Below are positions 27,801 through 38,194 of a stretch of 64,000 bases of DNA, piece after piece. Made by a program: the position numbers and the translations under genes. The notes under the pieces were generated by a model. It had not been told where the DNA came from, ran no database searches, and saw nothing but the letters and a program-made list of their open reading frames with translations. Origin of the DNA: Brachionus plicatilis (Eukaryota; Rotifera; Eurotatoria; Ploima; Brachionidae). The stretch covers positions 1 through 64,000 of the forward strand of contig QEOQ01000697.1 in NCBI GenBank assembly GCA_010279815.1, written 5' to 3'. Position 1 is the first letter of the stretch, and each line of letters begins with the position of its first letter.

Positions 27801-28460
27801 AATACCCTCATTTATGCAAGATTGGTAAAGTTTTTTTGCATTTTCAGTCGATTTAATGTCATCATCATTTATCTCTTCAGATAAAATGTCTTAAAAAATT
27901 TAGAAGGATAAACATATAAATTTTTAGGAAATTATTTATAAGAGAGTCTAAAACCTGAAACCATATATACAAGGTCATTTCTGAGTATATCAAAGACATC
28001 TATTTTGGTTTGTTCATCGGGTATCCGACTTGTCTTAATAAAAGAACCGCAACTAAATTGATAAAAGTCATCACCTTTTTAAATAAAAAGTTAAATTTTT
28101 AGTAAATTTTTTTTATTTTCTAGCTAAACTTACATGGATCAACTGATTTATCTAGATTATTCAATATTGTATTAGCTAAAAATTAATTTAATATGAAATT
28201 AAAACTCTTAAATATTCATTAATCACCAGCTTTTATACAAGCCTTAGTTGAGCAGATTGGATTAAGATGCTGATGGTAATTTGATGCAAAAAAAAAAACC
28301 AAAGCGCTCATCATCGTTAAAATTACGATAAAAATGATACATGTGAAAATGTACAATTTTTTGTACCTTTTAATTTATTTTTAGATAAATTTAAAAGTTT
28401 AAAAATTTTTTTAAACTACTTTTTAAAAGAATTTCCGACAACTGCTTGTGTATTTTCCAT
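24828..28460 (-). CDS. M13 metallopeptidase, neprilysin/ECE family, copy D
   Basis: The most completely traced member of the array. The ATG at 28460 opens a 14-codon first exon (MENTQAVVGNSFKK). Exon 2 has the transmembrane anchor (IFTCIIFIVILTMMSALVFF) and ICSTKACIKA. Then come [38 protein letters not shown], the 23-bp micro-exon for IGHEITH (25700-25722), [13 protein letters not shown] (about 25320-25375), [20 protein letters not shown], and the terminal NPIKKCSVW with the stop at 24828. HExxH, the ExxxD pair and the C-terminal Trp are intact, so a functional ectopeptidase is expected. More than 20 exons, most introns under 80 bp. Confidence 0.9.
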
Positions 28461-30160
28461 TTTACCAAAACTATAAAATTATTAAACCGACGTTTATTTA
28501 TTGAATTGAAAAAATGCCAATACAACAAAAAAATAAAAAGCAACCAAAATGGAAAAAACTTAAATAAAAATAAAATAGATAAAAACAGAAAATTTTGATC
28601 TGTTGCTTGTCTTTTAAATTCAGTTCTTTACTGCCTGATTAGTTGATTATTCGAACTGTTATCTGTTTTTTTGATTAATAATCTGGAAAAATTCAAAAAA
28701 ATGCTGATACAAAAACTTAACCCATTTAAGCTTTTCGCTTTTTTCAAAAATTAATTCTTAAAATGAAATTTAATTAACGAGAGATTGTAACTGAAACGTA
28801 ATAGTCACAGACATTTAAAATTTCGCCTCATGATTATATAAATCTAAGTTTTCGTTATAATTTAAATGTCATTAACAAAATATCAATTATATAAAATTAA
28901 ATTGCTCAATTTTTTGTGTCATATTCAATGATTAAACTTTTTTAGAAAAATAAATCTTAACGAATTTTAAGGTTGATTTTTGTTCTTTTATTTAGAATTT
29001 TGGAAGAAAATTTGAAACCCTATTGATATTTTAAGATTTAAATCTTATATTATTTAAATAATATTTAGCGTTGTGTTCTAAATGAATTAAATCAACATTC
29101 TTAAAGTTTAATTTTTTTCAAACGGCTAAAATTCAGTTAAATTTAATGCTGTTTTTGATTGAAAAAAATATTAATTCAAAAAAGCTTTTCAGCACTGATC
29201 ACTCAACACTATCATGCATTTTATTTTTAAAATCAGTTTTTTTCTTGAAAACTGTATTGAAGTTAAAATTTATCTTTTAATTAGAAAATTTGCCAAATCT
29301 ATTTATTTACATTTTTTTTTTCAATTAGATTTATATTTGTATTTGTAAATGAACAGTTATTAATAATCTTCCAATTTTGTTTATATTTTTTCTTCAATAC
29401 TTACAAAAGATCATATTTTTTGTTAAATAAACTAAATGATTATTTAATTAGAATTTCTAAATAGACATAATTATTATATTCCATATATTTTAATTTATTT
29501 AAAGTATACAAAATTTAAATTTTTGAAATTTTTGAAAACAATTTAAAAACTATTCTAAAGGCAATAATTTGATATGATTTTATATTTTATCTTAGAAAAA
29601 ATTCAGATAGTTTTTTCAGTATTTTAGTTCAGTAATGGAATTTAAATTTAGCATCATTAAGTTTATTTTAAGAACATTAAGATAAAATTTATAATTAAAT
29701 CAATAATTAAAAAAACTTTCCAAAACTTAATGTTATTAAGTAATTTTATCGATTTTTTATTCTTTTAAATAATTTTATTTTGCTTTCAAAATTATTTATC
29801 TAATTTTATTTAAAAACTAAATAAGGAATTTTCAAATTGAAGTTTCGAAAAACAAAGTCTTCTATCATACATTTTCGAATTTAATCATACTCACTGACTT
29901 AAGCTCTCTAATCTCAAATTGCTACTGCTAATTTAAGATAACTATGAAGAACACTTTAATAATAACAAAAGTTGTTCATAAAGTCATAACTTTTCTTGAA
30001 ATAATTTTTCAATATCAAACTTTTGAAATAAAAAAACCATGTCAAGTAATTATTAAATTTTTTTAAAACAGCTTCAGGGAAATATTCAAATATTAGTCTA
30101 TTTCGACTTTATCGCAGGACATGCTGAGAGACTTTTTTTCTGATACATGCTATATTTGTG
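28461..30160. other. 1.7 kb AT-rich intergenic sequence
   Basis: Upstream of the neprilysin array and so the likely promoter side of copy D. No gene, RNA or clear repeat was seen; there are long A/T runs. Confidence 0.4.
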
Positions 30161-30725
30161 AGGAGTTGTGAAGTTCATTGCAATTCGATCGTTTCAATTC
30201 AGAAAAAATTGAATAAATTTTTTACTATAGAATGTTGCAAAAGATTAGAAATTTTTTTATTTGTTAACACAAAGATTGTTTTATTTATAAAGAAAGTCGG
30301 GAAAATAAGAAAAAAGCGGCTTTTTTAAAAAATTTTTATCTGTCATCAATTCAAAAACATAAAACCTAAAAAAAAATCAGTGAAAAAAAATTACAGAAAT
30401 ACTATAAAAAAGAAAAAAGCTATACAATTATTAAAAAAAAATCGCTTCAAAAGTTTAGAAATTTTTGCAATTTAATATTTGAAATGACCGCCTTAGGTCC
30501 TATAACAAGCTATAACTCTTTATGGCATTGATTCAATCAATTTTTGTATGTACTCACTCGGAATCTGTAACTACTCTTAGTGTAAAACCTCTTTCAAATG
30601 CTCTTAACAGAGGTTACTTTAGTGATTACCATTTTGGAATCAATATATGACCATAAGTTCTCGATTGGGTTGAGATCTGATGAACGGGCATACCATAAAA
30701 GAACCTCAATGTTCTGTTCTTTGAA

Positions 30726-30762
30726 TCAGCACATACCGCTCACTGTGAGCGGTATGTGCTGA
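30726..30762. repeat. 37-bp near-perfect palindrome inside the Tc1 transposase
   Basis: An 18-bp arm starting tcagcacataccgct is followed by one base and its exact inverse complement. It falls right after the QQD motif region, at a place where related transposases have a single copy. It looks like a local inverted duplication and shifts the reading frame. Confidence 0.85.
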
Positions 30763-31074
30763 TGCCCCCATCTTGTTGAAAAACCAAAGGATCATTTGGT
30801 TCAAATAGGAGTTAAACAGATGGTAAAAGATTGTTTTCCAAGGTGTTAATGTAGACAAATTGATTAATTCGTCTTGTATAAATGTTGAATAAACCAGTGC
30901 CTTTGAAGGAAATGCATACCCAGATACCAGCTGATCCTCAACCGTTTTGTAACCTTGGTATACAGAACTTCGGGTGAAATTTTTAATTTTTAAACCTTTT
31001 TACTATTATTCTTGATTTACGATTAAAGACCTCAAAATTGCACTCGTCACTGAAAATAACTCTGGACCAATCAT

Positions 31075-31505
31075 TAGTAGTAGTAGTAGTAAGGGGTAGG
31101 CTACAAGTCACGATTTGCATGCAGGATGATGCAAAACGCGATGGGTGACGACACCCTGTGTGGTAGCCACTTGCCGTTTTGTCAAGCTTGCTTTTGAAGT
31201 CGTTGGTACTTATGGCGGTGATGATGGAGTCGTTAAGATCGTTCCAGTCATTGACAATTCGGTTGCAGAAAAAGTTATGTCGTTGATTACAGTTCTTCAC
31301 CAATTCTCGTTTCAATCTCGCTCTCCTATTGCCTCTTGGCGCAGAAATGGAAGTCGGTGCGGCAAATTCAACATGCTCTATTCCTTTTGCAATTTTAAAC
31401 TGCTGTATCAAATAAACTGTCAAATTAAGTCTTTTTTGTCTATCTTTTATTTTAAGAAGCGGTTTTCTGACCGCTGTAAGAGACTCTAAACCTTTTTTTG
31501 GATAA
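31075..31505 (-). mobile_element. 5'-truncated LINE 3' end inserted in Tc1 transposase
   Basis: The minus strand encodes the C-terminal part of a non-LTR retrotransposon ORF2: LIQQFKIAKGIEHVEF, then HNFFCNRIVNDWNDL and SIITAISTNDFKSKLD. It then runs into a (TAC)n tail, seen on the plus strand as about five tag units at 31075-31092. Directly after the tail the Tc1 reading resumes at NDWSRVIFSDEC. 5' truncation and a microsatellite tail are typical of LINE integration. Confidence 0.82.
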
Positions 31506-32559
31506 TTCTCAATATAGTATACTTATTTATCCTAACCCCTTGAGTCTTAAAGGTCTACCAGAACGGCTTCGATCAGAGACAGAACCAGTCTCTTCATATC
31601 GTTTCTCAGTTGAAGAGTATTTAAATTAAGCAGTTTAGGAGCACAATTTACTCAAAATTAGAAAATATTTAAGAACTAATCATAAAGGTGTGAAAAAAGA
31701 TAGTAATTATTGTTAAAACTTTTGCACTGACTATAATATTTTAATTTTTAGAGAAAATTTTTTTAAAAAATAATTATATTTTTATGCCGAGGGTGATATA
31801 TCAAATTTAAGAGAAAAAAAATTCAAATATTTTTAAAATTCAATATAAAAAAAAATTTACATAAATAAAATAATAAATTTCTAAAATTTTGCAACATACT
31901 GTATAAGGAATAATTTTTTCTGTAAAATGCTTAATGTTTAAGCAACTTTGTTTAATTCGAAAATATATGTCTGCAAAATCTCTGTAATGTACCTGTACAG
32001 TTGATTAGAATACTTTTTAATGGCTAGCAAAATGCAGAAAATTGCCGAAAATTGAAGAGTTTTTTGCAGACCTATTTTACTGCATTAAGAAAATTCGCTT
32101 TTAATTAAGCATTTTATAGAACTTAATGTTTTTTAGTAAAAAAGTTATTCAAGTTTTTCTGAATTGAAACGAACTTCACAACTCCTATTTGTGATTAAAT
32201 AGATCAAGGCTCTCAGAAGATAATCTTAACTATTAAATGTGATATTGAGTTACGGAAAATTATTCTTTTTACTTTTTAATTTTTTTACCTAAAAGAGATA
32301 TTTTAGTTCTCTAAAATGCTTAATTTCTAGCAAATTTACTTATTGCGATTTTTATTAAAATCATCTCATATTATTTTTATCCCAAAAAAATTATCCCGGT
32401 TTTTTTTACCAGAAAATTTAAAATAAGAAATTTTTAAGACAATTATAATTTATTTAATATAAAAAAAAATTCATTATATAATAAAAATTTTAATTCATTA
32501 GAAAAATTCATTACTCCTAATAATTAGGATTACTTGAATATCTGTCCAAAAATCCAAAT

Positions 32560-32830
32560 ATTTCTCAGTTCTAATTTTGCTGATCAAACTTGCTTTGGCT
32601 GATTCGCGATCAATTTTTGATACACGTTGTTTATTGATGCCATTTTCGCCCATAAGCTCTTTGCTTCATTTTCGATATCCGAATCTGTCAAACCTTATAT
32701 TCTCTCAGCGACTGCTCTTTCAAAACTTTTCAACATAATGTTTTAAATCATTTGAGTCTTTGGAAATCTTTTTCTTTGTTTTGACTGTTCTTGAACAATT
32801 TAAGCTTTTTTGACTCGTTCATAATCTAAG
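32560..32830 (-). pseudogene. Possible transposase N-terminal fragment (CENP-B/pogo-like)
   Basis: The minus strand gives RFPKTQMI, KSFERAVAERI and TDSDIENEAKSLWAKMASI with a few stops. This spacing loosely resembles the tandem helix-turn-helix DNA-binding region of pogo/Tigger transposases. The match is by eye only and it could be another decayed coding sequence. Confidence 0.3.
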
Positions 32831-33216
32831 CAAGTAAAATAAAAAGAAATGTGAAACATGAAGTTTTAGCTACACATATAAATAAAAGAAAAATTCCTGG
32901 CATTTTTCAACTTTTCAACAGAAAAATTCCTAGCATTCTTTTTTTTTTTTCAACTTACATGATTACATGATTTGATGTAAATTTTGGTTAATTTTTGCAA
33001 AAATTTAGTAGTTCTTGTAAGCAATGGTAAGATGTTGTAATAAAATTAACAATTTTAAATTTTAAATCATCTTTTAGATTTTGAGTGTGAGAATGTTTAA
33101 GCTTACGTAAAATTACACAAATTTTTGAAAGAACCATGTAAAATAAAAGCACTGTATTTTCGGATAAAACAATTTTCTTAAAATTAAGCATTTAACAGAA
33201 CTAAATCGTCTATTTT

Positions 33217-33283
33217 AGTAAAAAAATTATTCAAGTTTTTTTCTGAATTGAAACGATCGAATTGAAAAAAACTTTACAACCCC
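33217..33283. repeat. Solo arm of the inverted-repeat family seen at 30161/32186
   Basis: gtaaaaaaattattcaag then tctgaattgaaacgatcgaatt matches the right arm at 32143-32186 directly and the left arm at 30161-30225 inverted. No partner arm was found close by, so this is a partial copy. Confidence 0.6.
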
Positions 33284-33689
33284 GACTAAATAATAATAAA
33301 TAATAAATACTAATATTTTTGATCTAAGTCTGCTTTTTTAATTAAAGAAAATTTTTTTTTTGAGATAATTTTTTTTGAAAAAATGCTCAAAATTGAAATT
33401 CATTAAAAATTGTAAACAATTATTTTTTTATTAATTATAAATGAAGAAAAAATTTTTAAAAAATAATTTATATTTATTATCTTTTGAAAAGAACTTTCTG
33501 ATTATTTTTTTTTTAGTTCTATGCAAAATTTTTTTCTTGTTTTCTAAATTTACGCCCAAAAAAAATAATTAATATAAAATAATATGAATTTTTTCAATAA
33601 GTAGCTTTCTATCTATCTATGTCTATGTTCCGCCTCTGGTAAATTCGGAATGAACTCAAAATTTTCGGATGATGATTTACCGCATATTT

Positions 33690-34160
33690 TTAGATTGACC
33701 GGGAAAAACCCTACAATTATACAACGAAAGAATGAAACATTACAAGTGGTATAATGAAAGACATAATTGGGCCGACAAAGATCGAATAAACTAAAGTAGT
33801 TTATAGCGATAAGTCTTACTTTGGGAAATTTGAAATTTTAGTACGAAAATTGAAAACGTTGTAATCTTTTTTTCTAATAGAGAAAAAATGGTTCTGTAAA
33901 CAGTACAATATTGTACAAATTTTTAGAAACGAAATCTTAAATCAAACAGAAAAATATTTCAATCTTTGGTTCCCCAAGAGTTCAGAAGGACAGATCCACT
34001 CGGTTTATGAAAATACATATTTATGAAGGAGTGGGCTAATGGCCAATATATGCAGTAAGAATGGGTTAATGTGTTTAAATCGAAACTCTAACCATCAGTT
34101 CATATTTTTATCGAGCTTTACCAAGAGTGGATTTTCAAACAGTACTGCTCATCATATTTT
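33690..34160 (+). pseudogene. Possible mariner/Tc1 transposase remnant
   Basis: Plus-strand fragments read YNERHNWADKDRIN and VVYSDKSYFGKFEI, the latter resembling the first-Asp motif (V-x-F-S-D-E-S) of Tc1/mariner transposases, then KNGLMCLNRNSNHQFI. Stops and frameshifts occur throughout. Assignment is tentative. Confidence 0.4.
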
Positions 34161-36037
34161 AGCCTGAAAAAAAAATATTAATTATTTGATTCTTTTTCTT
34201 TACATTTTTAAGCCATTTTCAATTTTTTTTTCTGAAACTCGAATAGATTTAAAATAAAAAATTTTAAAACATCTGAAACTTTATGGCAAATACTTTTTTA
34301 TCACAAATTTAACCTCAAATGTAAAAATTTACTATATAAATAAATTTTAGCGTCTAATACTGTGTTGCTGGGATAAAAATACTTTATATATCCATTTTTA
34401 TTGTGTTTTATAAAAATTTTAAATAAAATTTTCATTGATAAAAAATGCGTTGAAAATGTGCGATGGTTGAGATATATTTTATTCTAGAAATATTTGGAGA
34501 AATTCTTGCAATGTCGCAAAAATTAAGTATTTCAAACATAGATTATTTAGTTTTAGAAAATTTTAAGAAAAAAAAATAAAATTCTTTTACTTTACTTTAC
34601 TTTTACTTTTACTAATTCTAAATAAAAATTTTTGATCTTTTGACTGTTGAAAAAGGCAATAATCTAACTAGCTAAAAGTTTTTTTTTTTTAAATATTTAA
34701 GTTGGTTTGATTTAATTTTATACAGTCAATCCTCGGTATAACGAACTACTTGGGCGGAAAATTTGGTATTCGTTATATCGAAATTCCCATATAAAATGAT
34801 ATGGACAAAAAAAATTTTAAACCAAATTTTATTGATTAAAAAAACTAAAATAAAAATGCGAAAAAAAAACAAGTTAAAAATGTCATCGATCGCATGATCT
34901 TTGATTAGATCTGGAAGAACGTTATTAATCCAGTTTTGAATTCTCGTTTGATCTACAAGTCCAACTTCACCATTTTTAGTTTTTGTTGTAATACCATTTC
35001 TCTGTTTGAAATGACAAAGCCACCCGTTACGGTGTGGGATTCGTAATAAATCTAGTATCGAAGCTTCTTTGATACTCTGAAACAAGTCTTTTAGTCAATG
35101 GAACTGAATAATCAAAAGCATTACGAAGGTAATCTTCTTAGAATAATGATTCAGAGGAGGTTCTGAGAGGAAGTTTTAAAATGCATTTAACAGCAGTATT
35201 TTGAATAACTTGTAACTTTTGTAAACCTGATTCGATGAATGATTTAAGACATGGAAAATTATAATCCAGAATTGAGCCAATAAGTGCCTAGTTAGTGTAT
35301 TGTGGTTGAGCTTCCAATTTTTTGAAGACAAAATTTTTATTATATTGAGTCTATTCATACATTTAGTCTTTACTTCTTTAATTTGCTTATCAAAGCAAAG
35401 ACTTTCATCAAAGTACAGACCAAGAAATATATTAGTTTTAGAATAGGGAATAATTTTGTTGAATAACTGAAGTCTAAAGGTATTATTAGATTTCTTATTT
35501 TTTGTGAAAATTGTGTAGCCACATTTATTTGGGCACATTTTCATCTTCCATTTGCATAGCCATGGCTCTATTTCTTTTAAGTAGTTATTTATTTCTCTTT
35601 CAATTCTTCATGTGTTTTTAAATATGAAGAAAGTAATCAGATCATCAGCAAACAAGAGTGAGTATTTTTTGTTCGAAATATCAGCTTTGAAAACATCATT
35701 AATAAAAATGCTAAAGAGTAAGGGGCTTATTACTGAGCCTTGTGGAACGCCTGCCCTAATTGGAAATGAATTCGATATGAAGTTATTAATTTTTACCTTG
35801 AAAGATCTGTGATACTAGAATGATCGTATCCAGAGGATAAGATAGTCAGGTATTTGAGATTTAATTAGTTTATAGAAGAGACCTTCATGCCAGACCTTAT
35901 CAAATGCCTTAGAAATATCAAAAAAGAGACCACACACCTTTTTAGATCTGCAAAAAGACTCAGATATTTTTTGAATCAAAAAGATAAGGTTGTCTGCAGT
36001 CTTCCTTAATCGTCTAAAGCCAGATTGTTCATTTGCT

Positions 36038-36045
36038 AATATTTT
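36038..36045. repeat. Target-site duplication, left copy
   Basis: aatatttt, repeated exactly at 38187-38194 on the other side of the MULE-like element. Removing one copy with the element restores a continuous LINE reading frame across the junction (ENNKI to LANEQ). Confidence 0.8.
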
Positions 36046-38186
36046 GATTATGGTTAAGATTGTCAGAATCAAAAATGTCAGAGTAAAATTGTCAGAAATA
36101 AAAAAGTCAGAAAAAAAATTGTCAGAAAAAAAAAAAGTCAGAAAAAAAATTGTCAGAAAAAAAAAAAGTCAGAAAAAAAATTGTCAGGTCTGACAATTTT
36201 ATCATAGAGATAGCGATAATTTTTTTATTGGTTAATTTTTTTGAAGAAATATAATAAATGAAAAAAAAGATCACAAAAATTATTATTTAAAAAAATCAGA
36301 AATAAAATATTAATTTAAGTCGAAATTAATTTCATTTTTTGTAAAAACATAATTATCAATTAATGTATAAGAAAATAAAGTAAGAGATTTATTTTGAATT
36401 ATAAAATTGAACTCATCTCTAATTTTTTTTTGATCAAAAATTAATTTACCAGGATCAATATCCATTGCTAGAGCCAATGCATAACCAAGCGCAAACAAGC
36501 CACAGTCAACCGACCCATTTTGTTTAGAGACTGGAATATGATTAATTTTGATAAATCTAGACCCACCATTTATTCTTTTTAGTACATTTTTAATAGTGTT
36601 TAAATAGTAACCGGGATTATTTAAACTATCGTAAATGTACCAATTATTTGAACAAGCAGGCTCACTTGGATTATAATTTGAAATGACGACCCAGTGATTT
36701 TTAGCATGAGCAACTTGGATAAAAAGTGATTCATCAAGTACATCAGGATTAAAAGGAGGACCCTCAATCGAAAAATAATCAGGCATAAACAAACCATTTG
36801 AACCATATTTTTTAAATATAAGGTTTTGAAATTCTGTTATATGCAAATTATTTAATTCTTGGTTTTTATCGAGCTTTAAAAGATCTAGAGAAATAGGAAC
36901 CCGCTCAAAGTCAGTAAAAGATCTAGCTTCTAAAAAATATATTTCTCCTGATTCATCAGATTTGAATTTTTTAGGGTTTACAGGAACTAACTCTAATGGT
37001 TGTGGTCTATCTAAATGAAGCTGTGTATATGATGCCAAAGCAGTTACTAAATTTTGTGGAACTGGTTGACTCTGGATTAAAAATCGTAAATAGAATTGCA
37101 TTTGACTTTTTAATATAGTAAATTGTTCTTTAGTGAATGAAGATGAATAGTCAGCTGTTCGTTTAATCACTAAATTTGTAAAATCAACTCGCTCCAAAAA
37201 ATTTTCATTTTCAAAAGGGCATTCAAATACTATTTTTCTCCTTCGTTTTTGTCCGACTTTATCAATATTTTCTTCATTCTCATGATCCTCGCTATATTTC
37301 AATGTATTAATACCATAAGGGTCTATGATATGTGCTGTCAATTTATCAAAATATTGTGCAAAAGGTAACACATTTTCATTGTATTGTTCCTTTAATAAAA
37401 TAAATATTTTATCTTTATTCTTGTTTTTTGACAACTGTTTAGGATGCTCAATTGGATTACGCTCTAATACCGAAAAGTCATTATATACCTGAGTAGCTGA
37501 TTTTTTTATCATATTAATAAAAGTTAAAACATTATTTGTTTTTGCCGAAGGTAATGATGACAATTTAGAATGGTAACCTTCAAGATGATTGTTTGTCCTT
37601 GGCCCAGAATTATCAAAGTGATTCCAAGCAGATCCATATTTTCCTTTAAGCCAATTTTTCACAAAATAATTTATAAATTTTAAAATATCTTCATCTAATG
37701 TAATGGGAATATTATCTAATATTATATCCCAACCTGCTTTTACATCCTTAAGTGGGACAAGAGCTAGTGCACTGAATCTTCGTATCCAAAATTTAAATTC
37801 ATAATTTTCATTATAGAGGGTCCTTTTATTACATTTTTCGAAAAGATACCTTATTAAAGCTTGGTTAAAATGAAACCAGCAGCCATAAATTTTGGCATTT
37901 TCAAAAGTGATGCTTATTGCCTGAATCAGGGCTAACTCAAAATCCGTGAGTGTTTCCTGTACGTTAAGCGTATAATTATTGCTCACTAAAATTTCCTTTA
38001 CGCTTGTAAAAGCTTGGTTTGACATTTTTATTTCTGACAATTTTGTTTTTTTTTACATTCTGACTTTTTTTTTTTCTGACAATTTTTTTTCTGACTTTTT
38101 TTTTTCCTGACAATTTTTTTTCTGACTTTTTTATTTCTGACATTTTTACTCTGACATTTTTGATTCTGACAATCTTAACCATCTCC
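36046..38186 (-). mobile_element. MULE-like transposon with GTCAG-array ends and a transposase/Ulp1 ORF
   Basis: The element is 2,141 bp with inverted termini (atggttaagattgtcagaat on the left, matched inverted on the right) flanked by an 8-bp duplication. Each end carries nine GTCAG units about 15 bp apart, separated by A-runs: left at 36062, 36077, 36091, 36106, 36121, 36137, 36152, 36168, 36183; right inverted from 38034 to 38170. The left array finishes in an 18-bp palindrome (attgtcaggtctgacaat). The only gene is the minus-strand ORF at 36310-38025. A duplication of 8-9 bp and the MULE-like transposase support the Mutator superfamily. Confidence 0.82.
36310..38025 (-). CDS. MULE transposase C-terminal half fused to a Ulp1-like cysteine protease
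   Basis: An uninterrupted ORF of 571 codons from the ATG at 38025; the open frame runs a few codons further back into the terminal repeats. The first ~170 residues have Mutator transposase features: LTDFELALIQAI (second catalytic Asp), a GCWFHFNQAL C/H motif, WLKGKYGSAWNHF and TNNHLEGYHSKLSS. The segment that should carry the first catalytic Asp is missing, so the transposase is N-terminally truncated. A charged spacer follows. The last ~150 residues form a Ulp1/C48-type protease: His in KNHWVVIS, Asp in YDSLNN, Gln-Cys in SKQNGSVDCGLFALGYA. The protease triad is complete. Transposase-Ulp1 pairing is known from some plant MULEs; here the role is unknown. The lack of stops implies recent insertion or selection. 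Confidence 0.82.
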   Translation of the reverse strand: MSNQAFTSVKEILVSNNYTLNVQETLTDFELALIQAISITFENAKIYGCWFHFNQALIRYLFEKCNKRTLYNENYEFKFWIRRFSALALVPLKDVKAGWDIILDNIPITLDEDILKFINYFVKNWLKGKYGSAWNHFDNSGPRTNNHLEGYHSKLSSLPSAKTNNVLTFINMIKKSATQVYNDFSVLERNPIEHPKQLSKNKNKDKIFILLKEQYNENVLPFAQYFDKLTAHIIDPYGINTLKYSEDHENEENIDKVGQKRRRKIVFECPFENENFLERVDFTNLVIKRTADYSSSFTKEQFTILKSQMQFYLRFLIQSQPVPQNLVTALASYTQLHLDRPQPLELVPVNPKKFKSDESGEIYFLEARSFTDFERVPISLDLLKLDKNQELNNLHITEFQNLIFKKYGSNGLFMPDYFSIEGPPFNPDVLDESLFIQVAHAKNHWVVISNYNPSEPACSNNWYIYDSLNNPGYYLNTIKNVLKRINGGSRFIKINHIPVSKQNGSVDCGLFALGYALALAMDIDPGKLIFDQKKIRDEFNFIIQNKSLTLFSYTLIDNYVFTKNEINFDLN

Positions 38187-38194
38187 AATATTTT
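38187..38194. repeat. Target-site duplication, right copy
   Basis: aatatttt, the exact partner of 36038-36045. Confidence 0.8.

Larger units (their letters stand above)
30226..31903 (-). mobile_element. Tc1-like DNA transposon, inactivated, with a LINE inserted
   Basis: The ends are inverted repeats of about 35 bp (tatagaatgttgcaaaa at 30226; its inverse ttttgcaacatactgta ends at 31903), bounded by TA. On the minus strand the transposase can be followed in pieces: the helix-turn-helix linker KRYEETGSVSDRSRSGRP (near 31600-31550), the first catalytic Asp in WSRVIFSDECNFEVF (near 31065), the second in VFQQDGASAHT (near 30760), and the third motif SSDLNPIENLWSYID (near 30650). There are frameshifts and stops, plus a LINE between linker and catalytic domain. 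Confidence 0.85.
30161..32186. mobile_element. Inverted-repeat element split by a Tc1 insertion
   Basis: The left arm (30161-30225) starts aggagttgtgaagttc and includes tcgtttcaattcaga. The right arm (about 32143-32186) is its inverse and ends gaacttcacaactcct. Between them, after the Tc1 insert (30226-31903) is removed, about 240 bp remain. That part carries a 'tctgcaaaatctctg' motif like the MITEs at 2403 and 43295. The same arm sequence recurs at 33217-33283. Confidence 0.65.

Noticed and set aside
30983..31423. Single 146-codon gene spanning 30983-31423 on the minus strand
   Set aside because: The frame joins a LINE C-terminus, its (TAC)n tail and a Tc1 transposase segment by chance. It is a junction of two transposons rather than a fused gene.
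31145..31489. Plus-strand 114-codon frame in the nested transposons
   Set aside because: It is the antisense of the LINE ORF2 C-terminal coding region.
36062..36187. CRISPR-like array (regular short repeats)
   Set aside because: The units are 5 bp with A-tract spacers of about 10 bp inside transposon termini in a eukaryotic genome. There are no unique spacers and no cas genes.
35990..36193. 67-codon Lys-rich plus-strand protein over the GTCAG array
   Set aside because: It is a translation of the A-rich terminal repeats of the MULE-like element and of antisense LINE sequence.
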